Positions 37,901 to 47,479 are shown, numbered from the stretch's first letter. The stretch: 64,000 nucleotides of DNA from Lineus longissimus (GCF_910592395.1 NC_088322.1:8057431-8121430), one strand, 5' to 3'. Made by a program: numbers and translations. Notes: generated from the letters alone by a model not told the origin.

Positions 37901-40900
37901 TCCCGTCGAAAAGGCACCATTGAGAATCAAATTGATAAAAAGTTACTGAGTCCGAAATTGGATAATTTGGATACGAAATGGAGTCCGAGAAATGCGAAGC
38001 ATGTTGTCAATAGTGATGATGGAATCCAGGATGAAGAATTAAAAAATGTATTAAAAAATCGCCGGGCAAGATCGGAGTCTGGTGAACGCAACAATCAACC
38101 AGCGGTAGCAAGTACCGTAGAGGCAGTCCACCCGATACTAAAACCAGAAATCCCAGACGCAGAAAAAGAACCTGTTCCAATTTTGCGTAGAAAGTCACCG
38201 GATGAGAAACAGAGTGTAGTCAAAATACAAGAACCATTGCCAATTCTGCGCCGGAAATCTCTTGAGGGAGTAGTATCGCCAGAATCGGTTGAACCAGTTC
38301 CGATCTTACGGGTAAAGTCATTGGATGTGGACGATGACACTGAGGAACCTGTGTCCATACTTAAGAATAAAGAAGAGGCATTAAGTGCCGAGTCAGCAGA
38401 AACATTGCACTCTATACTTAAACATAAGGATGATGATGGGAAACGACCCTCAATTCTAAAACGAAGAGATTTTGCGGAAGTTGAAGAAGTTTCGTGGAGT
38501 GACCACAAACCATCTTCAATTCTTAAAAAGCGGGATTCGGCAGATAATACGTCAAGTGCCACCAGCTCCCCGATGAGGAGCCGCCGAAGTTCTGGAGAAG
38601 ATGGAAAACCGGCTTCGATACTTAAGAAACGTGAATCAGAAGAGTTTGTTGAACGGCGTTCATCCGAACCAGAACTCCGGATGACGTCCATCTTGAAGAA
38701 ACGTGATTCTGGTGACTCTGAAAAAATCGACTCGGCGAGTTCTTCGAGACGTGGTTCATGCGAGGAAATTCGGCCCATCTCGATTTTAAAGAAACGCGAC
38801 TCAATGAGTGGGGATGAGTTGGAAATTCATGATGATGAAGATGATGTCAGGCCGATTTTGAAAAGACGGGATCGATCCCAGTCACCGGCTGAGCCACATC
38901 AATCGGTTTTATCGCCGTGCCGGAATCCAGATGACATCGACGATCAGCCTCGTTCTGGTATCTTGAAGCGGCCATCTTTGGAGGAATCGGAAGCTCTCGA
39001 ACACCTCACACTACAGTCAATTATGAAACATAAAGATGATACCGACGAGACGGCATCAGAACCAACACACATTTTCAGAAAACGACACGAGAAGGAACCA
39101 GACACTGCAGCTTTGAATTTACCAGAATTTCTCTCACAAATTTCTGACAGGTCTGCGAAATCAGAGAGCCCAGTGTCTAAGGGGCGTCACTCATCATTAA
39201 CTGATAAACAGAAAGCCACAGTGACGCCTAAACTTGGCGACGCCAGTGCGGCAAAGTCGTTCGATGCATCTTCTGGATCTTTTCAATTACATGTGGCAGA
39301 TTATTCACCTGCAGGAAGAAAGCAGTCGGGGCGCCCCCTCTACCAGAAATCTCACACTTTCGATAGTAACGAGTTGTCGGCTGCGCTCAAGGCACGACGA
39401 TTGGAAGATGATAATTCCGAGCAGATGTCTAGCAGTCCACGCCCCCTTTCTGCAGCAGATGAAATCAAAATGATACGGTATGTGCAAAGCGCATGGTGAG
39501 ATTGCTGCTAAGATGGAAAATTTCCAGTAGAGAATCCAAACATCATAATTTGGGTCAAATAATCTTCATAATCCACCAATTTGAGAATTTTGTTGCTGAA
39601 GTTAATTGACTTCCATTTTTTTAGCCGCCCAACAATTCCAACTCTAACCAAAGAAGTGACCAATATCAACTCTTTCCATATTCTTTTTCAGAGCGCAAGC
39701 TGAGGAAAATTGGGAATTCCCCGATGAGGCTGTGTCGGTCCAGTCACGGATATTCCAGATGCAGACGAAGATAGAAGATGATAGCAGCAGCCCGCTGAGA
39801 TCACGGACAGGTTCTGGTCTTGTCACACCTAAGTTGAAACTTGACAGGTCAGTTTACCCCCCGGAGTGCATAAAATGACACCCCTACAGTACCACTGACC
39901 CACAGAGTGGTACATGTACTCCTTCACTCGATATACACAAGGTCCCAGTCCTGCCATCTTCAAATAATTCTGTTAAGAAAGGGTGAGAATCCGTGCCTAT
40001 TGTTCGAGACAGGATTTTACACTGTGGAGTGTGGTATGAAAGGCTGTCGAGGTCCTTCCAGGATCTCAATGTCCGAAATGGCTGGTGATGAGAGGGCTAA
40101 AACAAAGCTCTTCATTTCAGCACCAAGCAAAGTGAGATCCCTTTACCAAAGAGGACCCAGCCTGAATCTAGCCGCATCTCTGATGAGCAACTGATGGCCA
40201 AGTTAACTGACGCAGCCCTGGAGCCACTGATTGCACGGAGGAAGCAACAGAAACCACGACAACGAGATTGGCACTCGGCAACAATGCCCGTAACAGATGA
40301 TGAAGTTTCTGAGGCGAATAGGTGAGAGGTTGTTTTTGTCTAGTTTCCAGCTCTCACTGACCCTTAGCTTGACCAAATCTTGTCAATTGAAGAACGAAGG
40401 TGTTGTCCATTTCTTTCTCTTTGTATTCGATGACGGCATCATATTCTTAGGTCTGTGGATGTCAGGAATTGGCTGTGCCTTTCGATCTCCCTAATTCCCC
40501 ACAGTTGTTTTGTCTTGACATCTTGATCCATTGACTGGGTTGTTCTCCACTCATCTTCAGACAGAGTGTAGTCTTGGCGAGTGCGATATACGGTCAGTAC
40601 TGCCTCACTACATGACCACTGTGAAGTGTTTGCCACCCTGATACTTTTCAGCTGGCTGCACAATCTGAAATGTCCTGTGAGAAGATAATACATGGTGGTG
40701 CTTCCCTTCTGCTTCAGATTTAAAGGGAATCCAAGTGGTGTTTATACCCGCTCACTTGGTGCTGCCAGCTTGCTCCGTATGCCTGATGCAGGATTGTTTG
40801 GGCACTTTATCAGTGTCGGGCTAGATGGCAGCACAACACCGGGCTGACATTTAATGTGTGTGTGAACACAGCATAAGAGATGACTAAAACTTTCTGTTGT

Positions 40901-43900
40901 TTATAAAGAGGAAGAGACTTATTGGAGTGATTTTGACACTCAAGTGCAGGACAAATAAATTATCAAAAGCAACTTAGAAACAACGAAAAAAGATTATCAA
41001 AAACCAAGACAATGGCTGATATTTATAAAGACTAGTAAATTCTTTTATTACAGTTTTCTACAGAGATGGCTAGTGTAAATGTACATGAAGTTTAAAGTAA
41101 AAGCATTTACTAGTCTTTTATAAATATCGGCCAATGATTGACATGACCATTCCTTGGAAAGCTCTTGATGAGCACTTTCGGAAGGTACCATAATAAACCT
41201 ATTGACATGACATTTAATTGGAAAGCTCTTGAAAAGTACATTCTGATGGTACCATCACGATCAACATTGGATAAAACACAATTTTTGACAGGGTTAAACC
41301 TTTTCACATCAACTTCGAGATCGATCAGTGATCAGTTGGATCAATGTAGATATATTAATCCAGATTATATCCTCCTCCATGAAGTGTTTTCAAAGTGCAT
41401 GTCCATCAGTATTGACTAATTTGGTCTGACTGATTGTAACTCTCCTTTGAGGAGTTAAATGTACATGCAGACATCACTCATTGCCATAGATACATGCATG
41501 TGACACAGAAATCTAGGTCCTTGAGAATTTTTTTTAAGTGTTAGTGTTGACTAGGGTTGTGACCCTTGGAGTTGGGGCAAATACTCCCCTGTCCCCCTCT
41601 AGCTACGGCCCTGAGTTCATGTTGGTCAACAAACAGCTTTTAGATCTTCATGTATGTAGCCCTGTTTCAGTCAGCTGGTATTGCCCCTGGCCATTTCTCA
41701 AGAACTGTTAATTATGCCAAGCAGGCCAAAAATAAAAAAATGAGTCTTCATCAATTTCCAGCATTTTGGTGTTTCATTTCTTGCTCAATGATGAACTTGA
41801 TAACTTTTTTGGAAACATATGTGACGAAAAAATATTCGTCACTGCGACATATAGTAGAATATCAAACAAATTTTTATTATAACGGGTTAAACGGCTAAAA
41901 TGTTACTCTTTGTCAAAGCCAACATACACTGTACATGCCTTTCTGAGACAATATTTAAAGTTAATCCACCACAGAGATTAAACATCCCTCGGGTGACATT
42001 GACCGGAAAATGCCAATAATCACTTGATCAATTGGCTAATTTTCGATCTATTTATTCGGACGATAAATTTGATGCTCAGGCCCATTAACCAGGATAAATT
42101 AGGAGATGTACATTTATGATGTAGCTTATCATGAACACGACGCAGCAATTTTCATGTCAATATTGTGTCGGAACCGTCTAGGTTTGTTGTTTGCAGAATT
42201 GCTGGTCAAGTTTTTGGATATAAGAAGGTTCGATGTTTTGTATTAGGAGGCATATTTCCTGTTTTGCCCTGATTTTGGCCACGAGTTGCTGAATTTTGTG
42301 TCAATTTTGTTCAGTTCATGGTGGAAATTTAGGTGGAAAGCAGTTTGGATCTACTCATCAGAGGATGCTTTTGCAGGAAGATCTACTGGTTTGTATAATA
42401 ACAGCCCCTAGGGGTTCAAATTCCAAGATGTCATAAGGATCTTCAAGGCAATATTATCGTCTCTCCTTCAACCTTTTGAAAAGGCAGCTGTAAAACTGTC
42501 TTGTTGCTAGTGGAATGATTAAACCTGTGCATCTATTCTGAACTGTCTGGGTAGAATGACAAAACGCACAAGTATTTTTTATCCAATTTGTCTCTTTCCA
42601 GATGGGCACCAAACTTTGCCAAGTTATTGGGTCAGCCTCTGCTGTTTTGACGTCACGACTGATTTAATGTCGGAAGCATCAAGGGCTGACCCAATAAGTC
42701 GGCCATTTTGTTTCCCAACAAGAGTGCTCCACCTCTAGAGGCACTGATCAGGACCGAGGTAAATTGGCAAGCATTCCAGCTTGCTGCATCAATCAGGCTG
42801 CATTAATCATGCTACTTTTCTGGACTGCTTCTGTATTTGCTCTCAACCGTGCCACTAAGGTTGGTTGCTTGTGAGGGTTATCAGCCAAGTGCCTTCAGCT
42901 TCAACCAGGAATGGGTGGGGGTACTCGTGTACCTCACTATTGCTTTCCAAGTTACAAGATATCAAGGGTTCACTACTTCTCATCGAAAGCATAGGCCAAT
43001 CTAGGTGAACTGCCTTTCCCAACGTCGCAACCAAGGTGATATCTGTGTCGGTTATCGAACTATGATATTTGAATTGCTGACATAGTCTGACGGCTTAACG
43101 ACTGCATCGCATTGCCTCAGGCAACTGCTGTTACATTTCACTCATAGATGGCTTCCATTCTTTTAATACCTGGATGAGCCATCTTGGTTCCGTCTTGGTA
43201 TCCTGCTGATATTTTCTTGCTGTCTCAGGCTAAGGTTTGCTCGGTCGATGTTGTTAGGACATAGAGAAGTATCGACTGATCCACTCTTGCTGGTAACATG
43301 AAACTCGATCAATGGTAACTATAAAGGTTTCCAGTTTTGTGGGGTGTGGGTTTAACCTCTGGTTATTGCCTTTGCTCAATCTGCTTGCAGCTTTTCAACG
43401 AAGATAACATTTGAGAGTTGTATGGTGCTTCTTTGCTCTAAAAACCAGACAATTTCTTCCACCTGGCCTACGATGCTGCACATGCCGTGTGGGATGTTAA
43501 TACCTAGGCCTATGTGTGTGGCTTCTGTGAAGTACATTAACATCAATGCTTGACTGAAACATTGCTTCTGATGTACCTGATGGCTCATGATTTACATGGA
43601 AACTGATCACGTCTTCTAAGATTTGTATTTTCATTATCTGGTTTGTTTGACAGGTAGGCTCCTTGGACATTTGTGTCAGTGTCAGTGGACTGTGTGTCTG
43701 TCCTACCATCAATTATTTGCTCTCAAAATGCCAAGTGACAAGGGATTGGAACCCCTGGCTGTGTCAGGGCTGGAAACTGATTGTGTCTTCTAGGATTTGT
43801 ATTTCCATGATGTTGTTCGTTTGACAGGTAGGCCCCATGGAAATTTATTTCATTCGTGTTAAGGGTTATTGTCTGTCCAACCACTTATCATTTACTTAGG

Positions 43901-46299
43901 GGTGTTGGTTTGAGTAAGCATTTTGGGAACGAAGTCCAATGATAATGCTTCAAATAATCACCATGACCAGTTTTCACTGAAAGCCAACCTTAAGGAAATA
44001 AAAACAAGGTATCTTCATTCATCATTGGCAATTAATAGGCCTGCATGTAAATATACTTCACAGCTCCTCGTCTGGGTACTTCACCTGTACCTGGTTCTAG
44101 CAGTTCCAGTCATGGTATTTCTAATGGTTACTTGCGCAAGAGACGTCTATCATGTCTATTGAGGAGAATGCTCGTTTATCAAAGTGCATCACAAGTGCCA
44201 ATCGGCTATGACTAGCAAAATATTCTGCTGGTGAGTGATCCAGGGGAAGGAAGTTAGTGTGTAGTGCAAACATTGTTCTTTTGAGTATTTTTCTGAGAAA
44301 ATGGTAGGCCCATCCAAAAGTATGTACCTGGGTAGTTTCTGTTTCATCAGTAGTGTTAAGGTTAGGTTCTGTCCCCAGCATTCCACAACTTTTTGTCATT
44401 CGGGTTGCACCAGTTTCGACAGATGGCAATTCCTCCTTGAAAATTTAACTTAATGCCTATAATATGTTTTCAGTTGTTACATTCCAGAGTGTGTATGTCT
44501 TCTCCCTCTGGTCTTGTCCATTTTCGAAATAATAGCCCTCCCCGCCTCCTTAACTTGAGTCGTAATATTAACAGGAATATGTTTTGTCTTTGCAGACTAG
44601 CCAGTGTCATCGACTTCCGACGCCAAATCAATGCCAAATCTTCAAAAAGTATCATCAAGAAATTAGAGGCAATACCGGCCCTGCGCCCTGGAAGTAGAAA
44701 AGAATTTCCACAACATCTGTCGCCCAAGGCAAAAACTATCAATCGCCGATCATCGCCTCGGTTTAAAACCCAACCAATCACAAGTGATGAACTTTCGGAC
44801 ATTCCAGAGTCGGAATCATTTGCTGCTGTTTTGAAAATCGATGTCCCAAGTTCCTCTGCCAGAGGACTGTCGGAGGGGATTAAAGTTAAGGAGAGATTGG
44901 AGATTCGGACGCGCTCTAAGCCCTCTACTGACAACTTCAGGAACTCTTCATATCAAACACAAGCAGGACCTGTTATATCGTCAGTCCCTGTCGAACCAGA
45001 TTGGTCTGTGAAGTCGGGATCCAAATCCCCTAATGAGCTGTCCAGGAACTATTCTCTTAATGCACAAACAGAACCTGTGATTTCATCGATCCCATCTGTA
45101 CAAGTTGTAAATGTTGATGGTGCTAATGATGGAGAGATCGAGTCTTTACTCCAGAAATCTGGTAGCGACTCAGATCGAGTTCTGAGTGATCAGGAAATTC
45201 ATGACATCGAGGCAGAATTTGAAAAGCTGTTTGATTTGACGGAAGATGAAGATAAGGATGTCCCGCCTGCTGAAAAAGATGCAGAGTTTGAAAACATTTT
45301 GACGCAAGCGGCAGAGGAAATTAAAAAACCAATGTTGACTGTGGATAGTTTTAAGAAGGAGCGTTCGCCGAGGTTGGGGCGGGAGAGGTCACCGAAAAGA
45401 GCTGGGGCAATATGGAAAGATGGCATATTGCAAACAGATGTTACATCACATAAAGATGGTGAACCGCAGAAAGTTGATGAGCTAAAGAAAGTAGATGAGC
45501 CAAAGAGAGTTGGTGATTCGCTGAAAAATGGTGAGTCACAGAGAGATGGCGTGCCACAGAGAAGTGCTGGCTCACGAAAACATGGCAGATTACAAAGAGA
45601 TGGTAGGTTTCGAAAAGATGGTGAATCACTGAAAGACAGTGGGTCATTTAAAGATGGTCAACCACAGAAAGATGGTAGATTGTGGAAGGATAGTAATTCA
45701 AAGGACTCTGTCGACGGGCCAAGGAGGGCTTCTGTTGATGCCAAAATTCTTCCAACATGTGAACAACTTCCTGAAGTTGGTGTCATTGGAACATCGTACC
45801 AAACTGAGATTAAACCCAAGAGTTTGAATTTGAATCTGAATGCGGAAATGGAGGAGCCACGGGAACTTGTTGCATGGGATCGGACGGCTGAATTGGAGGC
45901 ATTTAAACCGCTTCCTCCAACGGTGATAGACTTAGCAGAGACTAAGGAACACCATGTGGACGAAAAAGCAAAGATGAGCGTTTTTGAAAAAGCGTCGTTG
46001 TTTGCAAAGGGTGGGTCGGATGAGGCGCCAGTGAGAAAAATAGGTGCGAAACGTTTCATTAAGAAAGAGAAGCGGGAACGTTCGCGAACCCAGCCGATTA
46101 CGCCAGATGAGGTCAAGCAGGCGGCGCTGTTCAATGATAAAGATGATGGTAGTGGTAGTAATAGTAAGACAGACTCGGACGATGTGACGGGATCGAGCAG
46201 CTCTGGAACTGACATCGAGGGGAAGAAGCAAGAAGTGATGCAGGAGATTGAAGAACAGAAAATCAAGGACGACGCGAAGGAGTCGGATCCTCTTTCGAA
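22860..46299 (+). CDS. SVIL: Supervillin-like protein, N-terminal and middle part (10 exons, partial both ends)
   Basis: Ten exons join in frame: 22860-22982, 23498-23672, 23764-25137, 26813-27102, 35204-35337, 36194-36262, 37340-39477, 39692-39847, 40121-40321 and 44596-46299. Every junction has AG/GT, the phases match throughout, and about 2,120 codons are uninterrupted. Identification rests on ERIAKYKAERRKQLASRYG in exon 3, which I recognise as the conserved N-terminal block of supervillin (human form close to ERIARYKAERRRQLAEKYG, from memory). Supervillin is a peripheral membrane protein that binds F-actin and myosin II and ends in gelsolin-like repeats and a villin headpiece. None of those C-terminal domains is seen here. 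The product is Ser/Arg/Lys/Glu-rich and probably disordered. The first exon starts mid-codon, so upstream coding exons exist. The last exon ends at a donor, so the gene continues. Alternative: another lineage-specific disordered cytoskeletal protein sharing this block. Confidence 0.72.
23498..23672 (+). CDS. SVIL: svil-like exon 2 of window
   Basis: The acceptor is CTTTCTTCCAG before 23498 and the donor is AG|GTGGGT after 23672. The frame carried over from the previous exon is open through all 175 bases. It encodes a Ser/Thr/Gly-rich stretch with GSTGGSSYVGRSNTFDN near the start and TEYDTPSRR at the end. It ends with two bases of an Arg codon. No known domain is visible. The exon is clearly less AT-rich than the flanking introns, and the splice phases agree on both sides. 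Confidence 0.75.
23764..25137 (+). CDS. SVIL: svil-like exon 3 of window, carries the supervillin signature
   Basis: Acceptor TTTGTGTTTCAG, donor GG|GTAAGA; 1,374 bases, fully open. Near the start, three 15-residue repeats contain RKYSD(S/T), coded at 23933, 23978 and 24023, spaced exactly 45 bp. The middle is rich in Arg/Ser basic clusters such as RRKGQRSPRVQRSKTMP, plausible phosphorylation sites. At 24802-24858 it encodes ERIAKYKAERRKQLASRYG, the block that points to supervillin; in the vertebrate protein this lies near the N-terminus of the disordered region. It is followed by KPSRLRLSRRFGSSSDELKG. No enzyme domain or membrane segment is seen. The long exon and basic low-complexity content fit the disordered half of the protein. 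Confidence 0.85.
26813..27102 (+). CDS. SVIL: svil-like exon 4 of window, charged helical segment
   Basis: Acceptor TTTTTGCAG before 26813, donor GATG|GTGAGT after 27102. It continues the frame from exon 3 (GG + G = Gly) and ends with one base. It starts acidic and Ser-rich (SEVKKEPSDDATQ), then becomes strongly charged: DTIANDFAVLEAKMEARARR followed by more Arg, Glu, Ala and Lys, predicted to form a long single helix. The next exon in phase is 8.1 kb downstream, across an intron with two MITE-like elements and a candidate alternative first exon. Confidence 0.8.
27749..28152. mobile_element. MITE-like element, 400 bp, with GTGGTGTAAG ends
   Basis: Left end TAGCTGCGCTTACACCACGA; right end AGGTGGTGTAAGTGCGGCTTA, its imperfect inverse. 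The motif CTTACACCAC/GTGGTGTA is repeated several times inside both ends (27796, near 27920, near 28058), as in subterminal transposase-binding repeats. GC-richer than the surrounding intron. No ORF of note. Confidence 0.75.
29275..29703. mobile_element. MITE-like element, 430 bp, with ACACGAGGACAGTT ends
   Basis: Left end GCCTTTCTACACGAGGACAG and right end CTGTCCTCGTGTAAAAGC form inverted repeats of about 20 bp. CGTGTAGA-type phrases recur inside (29343, 29454, near 29610). It is rich in CTCGAGTCACTTGAG-like inverted phrases and GC-richer than the flanks. No transposase is encoded. Confidence 0.75.
34240..34333 (+). CDS. Candidate alternative first exon with Cys-rich N-terminus
   Basis: In the long intron between exons 4 and 5, an ATG in favourable context (GAAACCATGATG) opens MMTSIFARLCCPCFSVSGD and continues to a donor (AAGG|GTAGGA) after 34333. 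The exon ends with one base G, exactly the phase at which exon 4 ends. It could therefore splice to exon 5 (35204) and give the same Asp codon at the junction. The CCPC cluster near the N-terminus is the kind of site that can be S-acylated. This would produce a shorter isoform with a lipid-attached start and without the ERIAKYKAERRKQL block. The reading frame is also open upstream of the ATG, and no promoter element is recognised. The call rests on phase, start context and composition only. Confidence 0.35.
35204..35337 (+). CDS. SVIL: svil-like exon 5 of window
   Basis: Acceptor TTTTCTCTTTAAG before 35204, donor GAG|GTGAGA after 35337. Of the three frames only the one in phase with exon 4 is open to the donor. 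It encodes GRTSESSSVFSEDPKGRG and then TKTTPVTTEEYNQALD, one instance of the T-P-V-T-x-E-E motif that recurs along the protein. It ends on a complete codon. Confidence 0.75.
36194..36262 (+). CDS. SVIL: svil-like exon 6 of window (23 codons)
   Basis: Acceptor TTTCGTCCCCCAG before 36194, donor AAG|GTATGT after 36262. Symmetric phase-0 exon of 69 bases coding NVTPNASPKSDTAITPAEIR plus QEK. Its ITPAEIRQEK is another variant of the recurring P/T-(I/V)-T-x-x-E motif. Because it is phase 0 at both ends it could be skipped without changing the frame. Confidence 0.7.
37340..39477 (+). CDS. SVIL: svil-like exon 7 of window, long exon with the (S/P)ILK repeat array
   Basis: Acceptor TTCTCGTTCCAG, donor ACG|GTATGT; 2,138 open bases starting ITAILNRFSHRRLVEQK in phase 0 from exon 6. 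The first third is Ser/Pro/Lys-rich. From 38131 to 39036 there are about 15 copies of a degenerate (S/P)IL(K/R)(K/R)(K/R)(D/S)S unit spaced about 15-35 residues apart. The copies use different synonymous codons, so they are conserved as protein rather than as recent DNA duplications. Many are followed by acidic residues. The array sits between Ser-rich spacers, and the exon ends LSAADEIKMIR at the splice. No folded domain is visible. Retention of such a long open frame, intact through a repetitive stretch, indicates selection. Confidence 0.88.
38131..39036 (+). repeat. Protein-level (S/P/G)IL(K/R) repeat array in exon 7
   Basis: Units read in order: PILKPE, PILRRKS, PILRRKS, PILRVKS, SILKNKE, SILKHKD, SILKRRD, SILKKRD, SILKKRE, SILKKRD, SILKKRD, PILKRRD, GILKRPS, SIMKHKD, with a worn HIFRKRH after. 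Eight match the strict (G/S)IL(K/R) pattern (about 38353, 38410, 38449, 38513, 38614, 38686, 38777, 38957). Basic residues followed by Ser or Asp could also form kinase sites. Spacing is irregular. Confidence 0.9.
39692..39847 (+). CDS. SVIL: svil-like exon 8 of window
   Basis: Acceptor TTCTTTTTCAG before 39692, donor ACAG|GTCAGT after 39847. It completes the Arg codon split with exon 7 and encodes AQAEENWEFPDEAVSVQSRI, then FQMQTKIEDDSSSPLRSRTG and a short Leu/Lys tail. This segment is less repetitive than its neighbours, with a Trp and hydrophobic positions, so it may be a short binding element. It ends with two bases. Confidence 0.8.
40121..40321 (+). CDS. SVIL: svil-like exon 9 of window
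   Basis: Acceptor CTTCATTTCAG before 40121, donor ATAG|GTGAGA after 40321. It continues the frame and encodes ISDEQLMAKLTDAALEPLIA followed by a basic RRKQQKPRQRDW stretch, then HSATMPVTDDEVSEANR. The last piece is another copy of the (T)-P-(I/V)-T-x-(D/E)-E motif. The Leu/Ala-rich part is likely helical. It ends with two bases of an Arg codon, completed by the next exon 4.3 kb away. Confidence 0.8.
41012..41133. repeat. Short inverted-repeat element
   Basis: TGGCTGATATTTATAAAGAC followed by TAGTAAA (41012-41038) is mirrored by TTTACTAGTC followed by TTTTATAAATATCGGCCA (41106-41133) with one or two differences. The loop is about 67 bp. Immediately followed by the 64-bp repeat. Confidence 0.7.
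41137..41265. repeat. 64-bp direct repeat, two copies
   Basis: GACATGACCATTCCTTGGAA, AGCTCTTGATGAGCACTTTC, GGAAGGTACCAT is repeated as GACATGACATTTAATTGGAA, AGCTCTTGAAAAGTACATTC, TGATGGTACCAT. The same unit forms the arms of the foldback structure at 61891-62655. Confidence 0.7.
42619..42702. repeat. Short foldback, 20-bp arms
   Basis: CCAAGTTATTGGGTCAGCCT and GGGCTGACCCAATAAGTCGG are inverse copies about 40 bp apart. The loop is CTGCTGTTTTGACGTCACGA and onward. Confidence 0.6.
43590..43900. repeat. Diverged tandem duplication, two copies of about 125 bp
   Basis: GGAAACTGATCACGTCTTCT, AAGATTTGTATTTTCATTAT and GTTTGACAGGTAGGCTCC (43597 on) recur as GGAAACTGATTGTGTCTTCT, AGGATTTGTATTTCCATGAT and GTTTGACAGGTAGGCCCC from 43768. 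Confidence 0.7.
44596..46299 (+). CDS. SVIL: svil-like exon 10 of window, long exon with KDG hexapeptide repeats
   Basis: Acceptor TTTGTCTTTGCAG before 44596, donor CGAA|GTAAGT after 46299; 1,704 open bases. It starts LASVIDFRRQINAKSSKSII and soon has RFKTQPITSDELSD. An acidic stretch around 45190-45290 (IHDIEAEFEKLFDLTEDEDK) could be a short helix. Then come about 14 hexapeptide repeats of the K-D-G-x-x-Q type (45452-45703). After these, MSVFEKASLFAKGG and RSRTQPITPDEVKQAA resemble the kind of conserved linkers I associate with supervillin, but this is from memory. The exon ends with two bases of a codon, so another exon is required. I could not find it in the following 17.7 kb. Confidence 0.87.
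45452..45703 (+). repeat. 18-bp coding minisatellite (KDGxxQ hexapeptides, about 14 copies)
   Basis: Units in order include KDGEPQ, KVDELK, KVDEPK, RVGDSL, KNGESQ, RDGVPQ, RSAGSR, KHGRLQ, RDGRFR, KDGESL, KDSGSF, KDGQPQ, KDGRLW and KDSNS. The period is 18 bp, a multiple of three, so copy-number change would keep the frame. Unlike the SILK array, DNA similarity between copies is high, so this array is probably young and variable. Confidence 0.85.
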
Positions 46300-47032
46300 G
46301 TAAGTGCAATTTATCGAAAACTTCCTCCAACGAAAATTAATGCCTGGAACATTCACTACACTGTTAACAGAAAGAGCACATTTTCTGCTCTAAAATGTGG
46401 TCACGGATTCTAAAACTAAGCCCCGTTTGGGATTTGGTCCACTGTCTATCTTGTGTTGTCTGTCACCGTGAGATTTTTGCTGAAAATGGCAGAAGCACTG
46501 TGTGCACCTGACCTATATGTAAAGTTCTTATTTGTTAAGTGTGGTTTTAGATGTTGGCCCCGCCACTGCACAACATTTCTTTGAGAAGATGGATCCTTTC
46601 CAACACCTGCTGAAAAATGATTATCAGATTGCGATCAGTATTAAGTTGTTGTTTATTGTTTGGAAAGTGAAATTGCAGAAATCCTCTCTCTTCAACAAAG
46701 ATTTATATGGAACTTATGTTTTAGTACCAAACGTTTCCTTTTATCACCTACATGTACGGCATAATGTTTTCCGTTAATCACCTTCGGCATCTTTTTGTAT
46801 GGGTTAACTTTTATTTGTGTCTTCATTATCATAGAAATTTTGAAGACGAGCACACGACGTAAGTTATTTTGAAGAATCGTAGGCCAGCACCTTATTTGAT
46901 AGGAGTTGCCAAAGAGATACTCTAACATTGTTAAAATGGTTTGAAGGGAAAATTACAGGTATCCCATGGTCCATTAGCATGCTACAAAGATGACCGACAT
47001 CTTTATTTATCCATTATTTGATGTCATCTCTG

Positions 47033-47215
47033 CACAGTAGCGCCTCACTTATCAGACACCTCTGTTAGGACAACACCCTCTTAATTAAGGTTACTTTATC
47101 AAGAACAGTGATGTTAGTTCCATACAATTTGACCACTGTAATCGGGACAGCTCGCTGTTAGATACAGCAATTGTCAGTTACAAGGGTGTCCTTAACAGAA
47201 AGGTTTGTCTGTACT
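47033..47215 (+). mobile_element. MITE-like family A copy
   Basis: Left end CACAGTAGCGCCTCACTTAT, then CAGACACCTCTGTTAGGAC; centre AATTTGACCACTGTAATC; right end GGGTGTCCTTAACAGAAAGG then TTTGTCTGTACT. About 183 bp, like the copy at 17012. Confidence 0.55.
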
Positions 47216-47479
47216 TGCCGTTTATATTTCAGACAAAATTGTCTGCGTTGTATTTAGTTGACATGGTTGACAAAATTGACATCTCTATCAAAATGCATTT
47301 GTCATATCTGATCATACGTTAGAACTGTTCCCTTCAAACGTTTTAACAATACTGTTCCTCCTTTAGTCGTATGATGAATAGCATTTTTTTCTGTCATCTG
47401 ATTACGTTTTCTTAATCCAGCATGTCCTGAAATATTTTATAGACATACTCTAAAATCAGTTTTTACTTTCTTTGTCAAT

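Larger units (their letters stand above)
40322..44595. other. 4.3-kb intron of the svil-like gene
   Basis: Bounded by GTGAGA and TTTGCAG. Holds the inverted repeat, the 64-bp repeats, the foldback at 42619 and the duplication at 43590. No internal exon fits the phase of the flanking exons. Confidence 0.7.

Noticed and set aside
37907-38804. Long minus-strand frame (227 codons) opposite exon 7
   Set aside because: Shadow of the + strand coding exon, whose splice sites and repeats prove the + orientation.
45658-46356. Long minus-strand frame (232 codons) opposite exon 10
   Set aside because: Shadow of the coding exon; Ser/Leu-rich text arises from the complement.
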